64,000 nt of DNA from Calvatia gigantea (lineage: Eukaryota; Basidiomycota; Agaricomycetes; Agaricales; Lycoperdaceae): NCBI GenBank assembly GCA_025093985.1, contig JACAAK010000006.1, forward strand, positions 310,001 to 374,000. Direction: 5' to 3'. The notes under the pieces are model-generated. The model did not search any database and was not told the DNA's origin. It was given only the letters and a program-made list of their open reading frames with translations. Positions 21,762 to 31,510 of this stretch are shown piece by piece; the stretch's first letter is position 1, and each line of letters begins with the position of its first letter. The translations under genes and the position numbers were made by a program.

Positions 21762-23653
21762 GTGGACTCACTAGCACTCTTCGCCAGAACAAAAGTGATA
21801 GAACCTTTCACAAAAGAAAAAAAAAATAGCGACTCGCGCGGGCCACATAGAGATGATCTTTCCAAACCGGACATAATAAATTTATGCGTAAAAGAAAACA
21901 CTTCCCAGCTGCTGGGCAGGAGACTGCGAAGAGACGGAAGGGGAGGAAGTTGGTTGGTGGATCGTATAGGACCGGGTATACGCGGAACGGTTGGTACGTA
22001 CTACATCTTTACAGTTCGTCAAATGTTGTGTTTTGATTTACAGAGGTAGGTATTTGGCGACTGCGGGACGTCGTGAACATTTTGTTGCGTTCAGTTAGCA
22101 GACTGGAACTCTGCATACGGAGTTGCAGTTACAGGAAACATGTCGCAATATCATGTTTCTCCAAGACCACACGTTCCTCGCTGCAGCACAAAAAATATAT
22201 GTGTATCTACGACTGGGACGGTGTAGAATTGCATTGTTGGGGAGGCATATCGATACTACAAGGCTCGAGTTTTTGCCATACCACTAGCTCCTTGTACTCA
22301 TTGTACGTCCGCCCTTCATAATCATGAACGATATACTCAACGCTGAACATATATAAAGGGCAACGCCGTTTACTTGAAGTACGAATATATATCCACCAGC
22401 CAACTCCTCTGTGAACAACGCACAAAACCAGGCTCATGCACCAGTATGACACAAAGCCTACACAACGCCATCATTCACCTCGGCCACCAAAATGGCTGCG
22501 TCACACTCTGGACACCAATCCTGTTCTACCCTGCCGTTCATCCTCTCGCGCGTCTGGGTCCCCGAGCGTGAGCGTCGATCCGAGTTCTGGTGGCTATGGC
22601 CACGGCGGGAAAGGATGGGACAGCCAAGATCTATGATTGTGGGAACCGGAACGGCGCAGTTAGAGAATGGGTTGTGAAGAGAAGTGAGAGTGAAATTGAA
22701 ATTGAGTGGAGTTAGAGTGTGTATCTAGGCACCGCAGGTGGTGTGCGTGTGTTGGTTTCCAGCTTTACTTGTTTTACCGACATTGAACCTAGGTATATGC
22801 GCCCCCGGCGATCCAGCAACTATTCCATATCCACACACTATACCTCACACCCCATCCTACACCATCTACTTACGTCTCTCCGTTTCACGCCGTTCCAAGA
22901 TATCCTTCCCATTGGTCATAACGCCGGAGTATCAAAGTATCCTTGTGCCGGGATCCGCAAAACCGAACTTTGACGCTACCTAAACCAATCCACTCGAGAG
23001 TCGAAAAGTGAGACAGGAGAGGGGAAGTCAAGAGTCTTCTTGACAACGTATGTCCCTCACCCACATTTTCGCTTGTCCTGTTTCCGCTGAGCGGTTTAAT
23101 TAGGTTGATATTCTTGTGGTTGACAGATCAAATCGGACCTCATCCCGCTCGACCCAGAATTGTTGGAACACTCGCCTAACCTTCAAAACTCGTCACCTCA
23201 GACGGGAACCCGGCAACAGATGTGCCTCATGCTAGGTTACCCCGCTTTAATCGCTTGTGTGTGTCTGGGAAAGTCGAAACGACCGAAGATCCCGATTCCT
23301 CTGATGAACTTGCCGTTGCTGTCGCCGGCGAAGGTTGTGATGGTGGTATAGACGAAGAGAACAAACGGAGGTCGAAGGGAAGGAAAGGATGAGGGGGAAG
23401 AATAAGAGTATGAAGCGGTATTTGAGGAAACGGAGGAGGAACGTTATTGATCCCGCGACTGTACGTCCTTTCTCGTCCACCTTTTTCTTGTATGTGTGTT
23501 GATGCGGACTTCGTACGTACATACGTACATGTAGGTCGTGATTAGGGCGAAACTAGAGGAGTTAAGAAGAGAAAGGCGATGTTGGTGAAGAAGGGTATTG
23601 ATGAAAAACGGAAGAAACTGTCAGCTTTGGATTGGTTTAAGTGCAAGGGATAG
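21762..23653 (+). pseudogene. UTP7 pseudogene 2
   Basis: Collinear with UTP7 from a mutated start (GTG GAC TCA) to a stop at 23651-23653, with introns retained. It carries almost the same exon 1 deletion as pseudogene 1 (the join is near 21905-21920, before GCTGGGCAGGAG), so the deletion probably predates their separation. Readable remnants include HNAIIHLGHQNGCVTLWTP and a basic C-terminal tail. Numerous frameshifts and stops. Confidence 0.9.
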
Positions 23654-23917
23654 TTCGATTGTAAGGGTCGGCGTTGGTGGATTTGTGCTTACACCCACGA
23701 TAGGGCTCATACATCTTACTTTGTGTTTACGGGAGGATATTCTAAGTACGAACCGTGGCCATATCCCAGGTACAAGACAAACGATCCCACACATATTGAG
23801 CAGGGTATGAGGCCAATGTCATCCCTCTAGCCTCACCTCCACCCAGCCAGCCCCCCATCCATTGGATCAGTGGACCATCCAGCACTCTGCAAAAGACGCC
23901 AGCACGTAGGGACGTGT

Positions 23918-24017
23918 GGGCACACATGGTGTGGTTGGTTATCACGCCCGCTTAGCATGTCTTAGTTGACTTGACTATGTTTGGGGGGTGGTCCCCGGTT
24001 CAATTCAGGTTGTGTCC
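23918..24017 (+). tRNA. tRNA-Ala(AGC)-like relic, third copy
   Basis: The acceptor stem GGGCACA/TGTGTCC pairs fully (one G-U). The D arm TGGTGTGGTTGGTTATCAC is well preserved and is followed by CCCGCTTAGCATG, containing the Ala loop TTAGCAT. An insertion of about 25 nt and a T arm with one broken stem (CCCCGGTTCAATTCAGG) follow. Probably non-functional. It sits 265 bp after UTP7 pseudogene 2. Confidence 0.45.
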
Positions 24018-24831
24018 GTTCACTGAAGACCAACTCGCGGTTTTTCAGGGGGATGTCGTCCGCTCTTGAAGCAAAGAAAGTTGACTGGTAGATGTGTAAA
24101 GTTGGATTTGAGTGAACTGGAAGGTTCTTTGATCTTAAGGTTTGCAGCTAGAGCTTGGGCGCATGATGGAGAGATCCTTACCCAACACCAGAATGCTATT
24201 ATTCCATAAAAGTAATGGGGTTGGCGGAACTTTGTTGTTATTCTGGCCATCCCCCTGCCACCTCTCAACCACAGCTTCAACTTTATCGGTTAGGCGGGGA
24301 AACGGCCATTCCGAGCTCGCCATCACCGACTAACCTCGATACTTCAGCCCCATCGCAGATGCCTAATGTTCGTTTGGGAGCAGGAATTCATCTTTGATAG
24401 CATTTCCAAGCATACCAAAGAGTGATACCAAGAGCTTTTTGGCGCACTTTGAAACGCCACGATAAGCATCCGACGCCTTACGTTGGGTGTTAAATTACTG
24501 TACAAACATTGGCTGTGGAGACTGACGCGTTTCGCACTAGAAGCACCCATAATAAAGGCCTTTCGGGTGCCCCAGACGTAAGGATATTCATCTCTCCTGC
24601 TGCGGGGTTGGCGTAAATGAGCACACGGCAGAGCATAAAAGGTGGTTTATTGTACAAGTCCCTCCTCAGAGTCGCTTAATTGGTTGACCTCTGTAAGCCG
24701 GTACACCTCTTTCAGCTTCTCATTGCTCACTGCTTTGGCCCCGTCGTAGGTGTTCGCTCTGAACTATAAGGTTTGACGGGGAAGTTCGACCACTCTCGAG
24801 GATGGTACTGACGTTATATCACATTCTAGAT
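24018..24831. other. Intergenic; promoter side of the secreted peptide
   Basis: No recognised gene. The last bases before the start (ttctagatatgaaatccat) are nearly the same as at 49819-49838, before the related peptide. Confidence 0.5.
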
Positions 24832-25038
24832 ATGAAATCCATCTTCGCTATCGCTGCTGCAGCCGTTTTTCTTGCTGCAAATGTCTCACTCGCCGCTCCA
24901 CAGTATAATGGCCGAACTTGCCTCTTGATTTGTTGGGAGGAGAAACACAGTTGTGAACCTGGGTGGAGTCCTTACAGATCTGGCGATTGTTGGACTTGTT
25001 GCAAGGACGAGAAGGGCTCTTATGGAAATTACAACTGA
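24832..25038 (+). CDS. Cysteine-rich small secreted peptide, CWxCC family
   Basis: 68 residues. ATG at 24832 opens a signal peptide (MKSIFAIAAAAVFLAANVSLA); the in-frame ATG at 24802 would add ten residues before it and is not preferred. The mature peptide is about 47 residues with six cysteines: CLLICWEE, then CEPGWSPYRSGD and CWTCC near the end. The order C-x3-C ... C-x2-GW-x-PY ... CWTCC matches the frameshifted copy at 49828-50047, and CWxCC matches the 8627-8887 protein. Effector- or defence-peptide-like, function unknown. It lies between the tRNA-like relic and ORF Y remnant of block 3, and has no counterpart in block 2. Confidence 0.7.
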   Translation: MKSIFAIAAAAVFLAANVSLAAPQYNGRTCLLICWEEKHSCEPGWSPYRSGDCWTCCKDEKGSYGNYN

Positions 25039-25479
25039 GATGGCGTTATGCACCTCTTTGTAATCGGTATCCCCAGGAATAAAGGGAAAGGGATCAGCCA
25101 GAAACCTACAGTTATCTGTATATCAACATGTCGTACCAAACTCAAACATACATCAGAGGATTTCTGCACTTCCGAGGGAGGCCAAGAAGAGCTCCGTGAA
25201 CTAGGGGATCGGGCATGATCCAGCTGGTTGTTGGATGGTGAACGAGGGTGGCTATATTTTCCAACTTTCTATGAAATTGCATCTTCGCCCTTGAACGTTG
25301 CGAGTCATAAAAAATTTAAATCCCTTTTTTCTAATGCCATCGGGCCGGAATTTTGACTGTTTCTGTGGACCCAGGACTGGGAAGAGCAGCCAACTAGCTT
25401 CTGTCGGTCGGCTGCGCTGTAGAAAACCGTGTGCCGATTGCACCCCTCGGCTCCCCTCAAATCTCTAATTTTAGCATGG
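25039..25479. other. Intergenic, nothing recognised
   Basis: 3' flank of the secreted peptide; no coding signal. Confidence 0.5.
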
Positions 25480-25690
25480 CTCCCATGAGAATCGAAGCTA
25501 ACTAACCTTTATCTGTTATGTCATAGTGTGAAATCCTCATACTCCTCCTGTGGTTCGCTCCGCAGAAAAGCCCCACAACTGTGTGTTCTATGGCGGGCCG
25601 TAACGAGCCATGTGACTCCAAATATCTTGTTCGGGGTGCCTCTACACGTTTTCTAGTTCGTGCAGAGCATGACCATGGAGCATTTCTTGG
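25480..25690 (-). pseudogene. Relic of ORF Y (block 3)
   Basis: Minus-strand traces (VGLFCGANHRRS, LVSFDSHGSHAKIRD) align with SGFYAERNTGK and LIGFDSQGLHANIRF of the open frame at 17660-18106. A stop interrupts the junction. Same position and orientation relative to the downstream P450. Confidence 0.5.
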
Positions 25691-25934
25691 GCGTGCAAAT
25701 TCACATCAAAATTCGAAACAATTTCTCCAGTATCTGAACTTCCTCCAAATGGTAGTATGCCAACGGTCTGGTCACTGGCTGAGTGGAACGCACTACGCGA
25801 TGAAATTCTATCTCAACAATTGTTTCGTAACTTTGGTCGTGTGGCCCCGATCGCTTTTCCGGAATGCGACTATTTGAAGTCCATCAATGCCCTTACAGTC
25901 GCAAACTGCGACGTATATTTGGATGTCACTTGTC

Positions 25935-25942
25935 TATATAAA
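25935..25942 (+). promoter_or_regulatory. TATA box of P450-2
   Basis: TATATAAA, 37 bp upstream of the start codon, equivalent to the element of P450-1. Confidence 0.6.
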
Positions 25943-26260
25943 TTGTTCTGGTGGATTGTATTCTCTCCGCCTCGAGCAATGGTAATCCTATCTAACTTGT
26001 CAGTTTTCTATGGTATTGGTCTAACTTTGATGTGGTGGCTCAATGGCACCATCAAGAGGCGTCGGACCAATCCCAACGGGTTGCCTTTGCCACCTGGTCC
26101 TAAAGGCTACCCTATTGTCGGTAGCTTGTTTGATCTCCCCACTCACAAACCCTGGCTCGTGTATGACAAATGGTTCAAGATTTACGGTGTGTTTCAACTT
26201 AACTTCGACGTGATAAACAAACGCTGAAGAGTATCAGGGGACATGGTCTACTTTGAGGTT

Positions 26261-26265
26261 CTTGG
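26261..26265 (+). repeat. Target-site duplication, left copy (CTTGG)
   Basis: CTTGG immediately precedes the 5' LTR and is repeated at 31506-31510. P450-1 has one copy of the equivalent site (CTCGG). Confidence 0.9.
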
Positions 26266-26559
26266 TGTTGTGTATATACCCTCTTCGTAAGGACTTACTT
26301 CGGACTATTCTTCAGTTCCACTCATTACATCAGCCATTATGTAATCGCTCTATTTTCGAGCTCTACTGTACTTTCGTACACCTCAGTCTCGTTCTACGAT
26401 TCTGAGGTGAGTTACATTATGCTTAACTGCATTATACCTTTTACTTATATGACCTATAGTGTATTATCTCACTCTAGGTATTTCTTAATATATTTATAGT
26501 CTCGTTCTACGATTCTGAGTGTATTATCTCACTCTAGATCCCTGCCGCTCGTTACAACA
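26266..26559 (+). repeat. 5' LTR of the copia element
   Basis: 294 bp, TG...CA ends. It contains two short internal repeats: AGTCTCGTTCTACGATTCTGAG twice and GTGTATTATCTCACTCTAG twice. Confidence 0.96.
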
Positions 26560-26573
26560 GGTTATGGGCCCCG
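26560..26573 (+). other. Primer-binding site resembling internal initiator tRNA-Met
   Basis: GGTTATGGGCCCCG directly follows the 5' LTR. It is not complementary to a tRNA 3' end. It resembles the anticodon-arm complement of initiator tRNA-Met (GGTTATGAGCCC), as in Drosophila copia, which is primed by a half-tRNA. Confidence 0.6.
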
Positions 26574-26616
26574 CCTGCCTATAAATATCGATCAGACTCA
26601 TTATCGCCACTCGTTC

Positions 26617-26657
26617 TCATTCACACTCATTCCCACACTCATTCCCACACTCATTCC
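26617..26657 (+). repeat. Short tandem repeat in the copia leader
   Basis: Three or more copies of a CACACTCATTCC-type unit just before the gag start. Confidence 0.7.
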
Positions 26658-26670
26658 TTAAGCCCCCAAA

Positions 26671-27114
26671 ATGTCTAATCCTGCTGGATCCTCTCAGATC
26701 GGAGGATCAAACCGACTTTACGACATCCCATCACTTGAAAATGACGGCGCGAACTTCCAGACATGGAAATTTCGCATATCCACTGTCCTCCAGCTGCGAG
26801 GACTCAAGGGAATTGTAGATGGCACTGAAAAATGCCCAGACCCTGTCTCGGGTACTGACAGTACTGCCGTCGCTGCTGGTCAAACTCGAATTGATGCCTG
26901 GAAATATCGTGACATGGAGGCCAAGGCTCAGCTTACCCTGACCTTAAAGGATGAGCCCTTAAATGGTGTTATACATGCTGTGTCCGCCTTTGATGTCTGG
27001 GACAAGCTTCATCGTCGTTACGAAGGGAAGGGTCAGAACACGGTTGCATATCTCATTAAGGAGATTTTTCGTGACACTGTCCGACGAAACTCCTATGGAA
27101 CCTCAGCTCAATGA
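26671..27114 (+). CDS. gag: copia Gag, N-terminal frame
   Basis: ATG at 26671 (MSNPAGSSQIGGSNRLYDIP) opens a typical copia Gag: GANFQTWKFRISTVLQLRG, later VWDKLHRRYEGKGQN. The meaningful frame ends near 27078 (IFRDT). The continuation SDETPMEPQLNDIRHKAF is in the +1 frame, and the 0 frame stops at 27114 after a nonsense tail. The switch is inside Gag, upstream of the zinc knuckle, not at a Gag/Pol border. It therefore looks like one extra base (27079 or near) or an unusual frameshift. Confidence 0.85.
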   Translation: MSNPAGSSQIGGSNRLYDIPSLENDGANFQTWKFRISTVLQLRGLKGIVDGTEKCPDPVSGTDSTAVAAGQTRIDAWKYRDMEAKAQLTLTLKDEPLNGVIHAVSAFDVWDKLHRRYEGKGQNTVAYLIKEIFRDTVRRNSYGTSAQ

Positions 27115-30100
27115 CATACGTCACAAAGCTTTCATCCTCAAAACACTGGGCGAGCCACTGTCCGATTCCGTCATCGCTCACGCTATGCTCAATGCACTTC
27201 CTGATTCCTATTCCATGCTTCGCACAATCCTCAACTCTTCGTCTGCTGGCCCTGATGGGTCCAAACTCACCACTGACCTTGTTATCACTCAAGTCCTCAC
27301 TGAGGAGAAGAGTCTCAAGCTCGGCACTTCGCAAGTTGCCTTCGTAGCTCAGATGAAGTCAAAGGGCAAGTTTATCAACAAGCCTGGTGATGGTGACAAG
27401 AAGGATAAGAAGTGCAAGTACTGCAAGAAGAAAGGTCACTTCAAGCACGAATGCCGCAAATTGAAGGCAGACCAAGCTGCGAAGGAAGGGAAGACTGGGG
27501 AGAAGAAGGATGGTGATATGTCGGCAAAGATGGTTGTGGTCGATGAAGACTCGAAGGAGGAGTCAATCCGACTCTTCATGGCCAAGGTACTCGCTACACG
27601 AAAGGAGATGTCATCAAAGTGGATTGTTGACTCTGGTGCCTCGTCGCACATGAGTTCTCATCGCGATTGGTTCGTGACCTATCGGGAGCTCAAGGAGCCA
27701 CGTCGCGTTTGGTTGGGAGATGAGCGATTCATCCTCGCAACTGGGGTTGGACGTGTTCAGCTATTGATCTCGACAGGTAGTCGTGACACCGAGCACATCA
27801 TCCCTGATGTTTACTATGTCCCCGAACTCAGTGGAAACCTTCTCTCAGTCTCAACACTCAGCCGACGTGGATACAAGCTTGAATTCACTAAATCAGGATG
27901 TCAGTTTATCAAGGCTGGTCAGGTCGCAGCGACAGCTCGCGAGGAGAACAGTCTCTACATCCTGAACGCATTGGCCAGAACCACTGAACACGCTTATATC
28001 GTCACATCTGACAATGTCAACACACTCCTGGACTCCATCGAAGTCACAGATCAAGCCTCCGAGGCCGATCTCCCTGATCATACTGCACTCATCGCGACGA
28101 CGACTGCCTCCACTGGTTCCATCACCACATGGCATCGTCGACTTGGCCATATCATGCCTCGATCTGTCAAGAAACTGTTTCAGCAGAAAATGGTGAAGGG
28201 AATGCATCTCAACGATGACAAAGACTACGATCCGACGACGTGCAAGGCCTGTCTCGAAGGGAAACAGACTCGAGCCACCATTCCGAAGGAGTCGACTGTC
28301 CAAAACCCTTCTGTATTGCATCGGGTATTCTCAGATCTCGTCGGACCCATTGAACCACGAGGACGAGGAGGGGAACGTTATTTCATGACGTTCCTCGATG
28401 GACACTCACACCACCTCAAGGTCGTATTGCTAAAATCAAAAGATGAAGCTGAGGAGCATCTCAAGCGGCTCATCGAACGTGCCGAAGTCGAGACAGGACA
28501 AAGGCTCAACCATTTTCGTACAGATGGAGGTGGGGAGTACGCCTCAGTATCACTTAAGCAGTATTTCGCATCACGAGGGATTCACCACGAGGTTACCAAC
28601 CCGGACACTCCCCAGGAGAATGGAGCAGCCGAACGCGTGAATAGGACCATCCTTGACATGGCTCGGACTATGTTGAAGGAATCAGGACTCCCGGAGTCAT
28701 GCTGGTCACATGCCGTCACATATGCACCCTACATCCTCAACCGAGTTCCCACTAGAGCCCTCGACAACGACGTCACACCCGACCAGGCCTATACTGGCAA
28801 CAAACCCTCCATCGCTCACCTTCGAGTATTCGGTTGTGATGCTCACGCACTCATTCCGAAGTCCAAGAGAGCCAAGTTCGGCTCGAAGTCCCTGCACTGT
28901 GTACACCTTGGATACTCTCAACACAAGAAGGCCTATATCCTCCTCCATCGTCCCTCAGGTCGGATTTTTGAATCGCGGGATGTTCGGTTTGATGAAGGGA
29001 GTGAGGTGGAACATTCTAGGGTGGTTATTGATGTAAATCCTGACGTTCCGGGTGCTCCAGATGACGAAAACGCGATTTTCCAGGTGAAAGGAGAAGAGGG
29101 GAAAGAAGGGCCAACTTCGGACGGCAATAACTTCGATTCTAGCGCGGCTACGAACACGAAACAAATTGCGGCGGATTCGGCAGCTTCAGGCGTCTCTAAC
29201 GATACCAAAACCGCCCCGAAATTACGAGCCGATGCCCCGAAAATCGCAAATCCTTCTCCCCCTACTCCAGATCGCTCAAATCGCTCCAACGCGAGAACGG
29301 CTGTACGCGCGGCCAAACCGACTTCAGATTCGGATTCGGCAGCCTCGAAAACGGGGGTACGCACCTCCGCCACGTCTGGAAACGTCGAGAAACCGGCCAA
29401 TTCGTCAACTTCTACCTCTCCTTACCCAATTCCTGTGCCACCTCCCGAAGTCCGTCGTTCTCTGAGAAACCGGCGCGCACCTGTACGGGATGATGATTCA
29501 AGGTATCAACGAAGCTCCTACCAGCGAAATCCGGGCACTCCGAAGGGTACGACAGCTGTAGAGGAGGTTGAAGATGAGGACACTCCTGGGGCATCTCCCA
29601 GGTCTGCTCAGGCTTCAGTGGGCGATGAATCGGCCCAAACTGTGTCGCTTGAACGTGATCCGGTCACGTATGAGGAGGCAATGGCTCGCCCCGACGCGAT
29701 ATACTGGAAGCAAGCCATGGTAGAGGAATTAGAGGAGTTCGTGAGGAAGGGACTGTACACCGAAGTTGCGAAACCTAATGGCCGTCGTATCGTCGGCTGT
29801 AGATGGGTCTTCAGATGCAAAGTTGGTGCCGACGGTCAGGTCGAACGCTACAAGGCTCGTTTGGTCGCCCAAGGCTTTTCACAAGTCGAAGGTGTTGACT
29901 ACAATGAAACTTATGCTCCTGTGACCAAGCACTCCACGATCCGAACACTCCTCGCCCTCACCGCAAAGCATGGCTGGCACATTCACCAGATGGATGTAAA
30001 GTCCGCCTTCTTAAATGGAGATCTCGATGAGGAGATTTTCATGAAGGTCCCTCCCGGTGTCGACGCCCCCGATGGCTACGTTTGGCTGCTCAACCGAGCA

Positions 30101-31189
30101 CTCTATGGCCTCAAGCAGGCCGGTCGTGAGTGGTACAAGAAGGTTCGGGCGGAATTAGAGTCTATGGGTTACACACGAAGTGCTTCCGATCACGGTGTTT
30201 TCACGAAGCTGGAAGATGGTACCCTTATCATCATCGCTGTCTATGTTGACGACTTCCTCGTTATCTCCGCTGATCTCGACATCATCAACAACACCAAGTC
30301 CAACCTTCAGTCACGTTTCGACATGAAGGATCTCGGTGAGGCGAAATGGATTCTTCAAATGGAGGTCACTCAGAGTGAAGATCGTAAACGGGTTACTCTT
30401 TCGCAGTCCCAATACATCGAAGACATTCTCGAACGTCACGGTATGGCTGACTGTCGCCCAGTCAAGACCCCTATGGAGTCCGGCCTTTCCCTTCCTGTGC
30501 TCTCTGAGCCCGAAGTCGACATCACTGAGTATCAACGCATGATCGGATCACTCATGTACGCCATGGTTTGCACTCGCCCCGACATTGCCTATGCAGTGGG
30601 CGCTGTATCTCGTCATGTGGCAGCCCCTGGTCATGTTCATGTCAAGGCTGTGAAGCGTATTTTTCGCTACCTTCGAGGCACTAGTGACTACAAGCTTGTC
30701 TATCAAGCTGGTGAAGGTCCTGATGAACCCGTCCTCTATGCTGACTCTGATTGGGCTGGTGATCGTACTGATCGCAAGTCTATTACTGGCTATGTCTCTC
30801 GTCTCGCAGGTGGTGCTATCACTTGGGCTTCACGGAAGCAAAACTGTGTATCCACCTCAACTACTGAAGCTGAATTCATTGCAGCTAGCTCTGGATGTCA
30901 GGAAGCTCTCTGGCTTCGAAATCTCTTTGATTCTCTTCATCTTCCGATCACATCCCCCACTCCTCTTCGTAGCGACAATCAGTCTGCTATTCAACTTATT
31001 ACCACTGGCAACATCAATGAGCGCACCAAGCACATCGACACCAAGTACCGCTTCATTTGCGATCGCAATGACACTGGTCACATTGCAACTTCTTACATTC
31101 CCACTGATGAACAGCCTGCCGACATTCTTACCAAGGCTCTTCCTCATGCGAAGTTCTCTGTTTTCACTCGTGCTCTTGGCCTCATGTGA
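26963..31189 (+). CDS. pol: copia Gag C-terminus-Pol polyprotein
   Basis: Open frame to the TGA at 31189; genuine coding probably begins at the shift near 27080, and the ATG at 26963 lies out of frame with Gag. Counting from 26963, the zinc knuckle CKYCKKKGHFKHEC starts at residue 151 and the protease DSGASSH at 223. GAG-pre-integrase (TWHRRLGHI, CKACLEGKQ) follows. The integrase DDE residues are Asp458, Asp521 and Glu557 (D-D35-E). Reverse transcriptase has YKARLVAQGFSQ, MDVKSAFLNGDL and the active site YVDD (1094-1097). RNase H has DSDWAGDRTDRKS (from 1261), STTEAEF and RTKHIDTKYRF. All catalytic residues are present, so apart from the Gag shift the element looks coding-competent. Confidence 0.95.
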   Translation: MVLYMLCPPLMSGTSFIVVTKGRVRTRLHISLRRFFVTLSDETPMEPQLNDIRHKAFILKTLGEPLSDSVIAHAMLNALPDSYSMLRTILNSSSAGPDGSKLTTDLVITQVLTEEKSLKLGTSQVAFVAQMKSKGKFINKPGDGDKKDKKCKYCKKKGHFKHECRKLKADQAAKEGKTGEKKDGDMSAKMVVVDEDSKEESIRLFMAKVLATRKEMSSKWIVDSGASSHMSSHRDWFVTYRELKEPRRVWLGDERFILATGVGRVQLLISTGSRDTEHIIPDVYYVPELSGNLLSVSTLSRRGYKLEFTKSGCQFIKAGQVAATAREENSLYILNALARTTEHAYIVTSDNVNTLLDSIEVTDQASEADLPDHTALIATTTASTGSITTWHRRLGHIMPRSVKKLFQQKMVKGMHLNDDKDYDPTTCKACLEGKQTRATIPKESTVQNPSVLHRVFSDLVGPIEPRGRGGERYFMTFLDGHSHHLKVVLLKSKDEAEEHLKRLIERAEVETGQRLNHFRTDGGGEYASVSLKQYFASRGIHHEVTNPDTPQENGAAERVNRTILDMARTMLKESGLPESCWSHAVTYAPYILNRVPTRALDNDVTPDQAYTGNKPSIAHLRVFGCDAHALIPKSKRAKFGSKSLHCVHLGYSQHKKAYILLHRPSGRIFESRDVRFDEGSEVEHSRVVIDVNPDVPGAPDDENAIFQVKGEEGKEGPTSDGNNFDSSAATNTKQIAADSAASGVSNDTKTAPKLRADAPKIANPSPPTPDRSNRSNARTAVRAAKPTSDSDSAASKTGVRTSATSGNVEKPANSSTSTSPYPIPVPPPEVRRSLRNRRAPVRDDDSRYQRSSYQRNPGTPKGTTAVEEVEDEDTPGASPRSAQASVGDESAQTVSLERDPVTYEEAMARPDAIYWKQAMVEELEEFVRKGLYTEVAKPNGRRIVGCRWVFRCKVGADGQVERYKARLVAQGFSQVEGVDYNETYAPVTKHSTIRTLLALTAKHGWHIHQMDVKSAFLNGDLDEEIFMKVPPGVDAPDGYVWLLNRALYGLKQAGREWYKKVRAELESMGYTRSASDHGVFTKLEDGTLIIIAVYVDDFLVISADLDIINNTKSNLQSRFDMKDLGEAKWILQMEVTQSEDRKRVTLSQSQYIEDILERHGMADCRPVKTPMESGLSLPVLSEPEVDITEYQRMIGSLMYAMVCTRPDIAYAVGAVSRHVAAPGHVHVKAVKRIFRYLRGTSDYKLVYQAGEGPDEPVLYADSDWAGDRTDRKSITGYVSRLAGGAITWASRKQNCVSTSTTEAEFIAASSGCQEALWLRNLFDSLHLPITSPTPLRSDNQSAIQLITTGNINERTKHIDTKYRFICDRNDTGHIATSYIPTDEQPADILTKALPHAKFSVFTRALGLM

Positions 31190-31211
31190 ATGAATGTTCA
31201 CTGAGTGGGCG

Positions 31212-31505
31212 TGTTGTGTATATACCCTCTTCGTAAGGACTTACTTCGGACTATTCTTCAGTTCCACTCATTACATCAGCCATTATGTAATCGCTCTATT
31301 TTCGAGCTCTACTGTACTTTCGTACACCTCAGTCTCGTTCTACGATTCTGAGGTGAGTTACATTATGCTTAACTGCATTATACCTTTTACTTATATGACC
31401 TATAGTGTATTATCTCACTCTAGGTATTTCTTAATATATTTATAGTCTCGTTCTACGATTCTGAGTGTATTATCTCACTCTAGATCCCTGCCGCTCGTTA
31501 CAACA
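31212..31505 (+). repeat. 3' LTR of the copia element
   Basis: Identical to the 5' LTR by direct reading. Confidence 0.96.
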
Positions 31506-31510
31506 CTTGG
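31506..31510 (+). repeat. Target-site duplication, right copy (CTTGG)
   Basis: Follows the 3' LTR; matches 26261-26265. Confidence 0.9.

Larger units (their letters stand above)
26266..31505 (+). mobile_element. Full-length Ty1/copia LTR retrotransposon (5,240 bp)
   Basis: Bounded by two 294-bp LTRs that read identical base for base, each starting TGTTG and ending CAACA, and flanked by a 5-bp target-site duplication CTTGG (26261-26265 and 31506-31510). The internal order is gag, zinc knuckle, protease, integrase, reverse transcriptase, RNase H, which is the copia (Pseudoviridae-type) order. LTR identity implies a very young insertion. A short purine-rich stretch GAGTGGG just before the 3' LTR is the likely polypurine tract. 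Confidence 0.97.

Noticed and set aside
26260..31510. Idea that the copia element is spliced out as an intron of P450-2
   Set aside because: No GT-AG borders coincide with the element ends (TGTTG...CAACA flanked by CTTGG), and 5.2 kb is far beyond intron sizes here.
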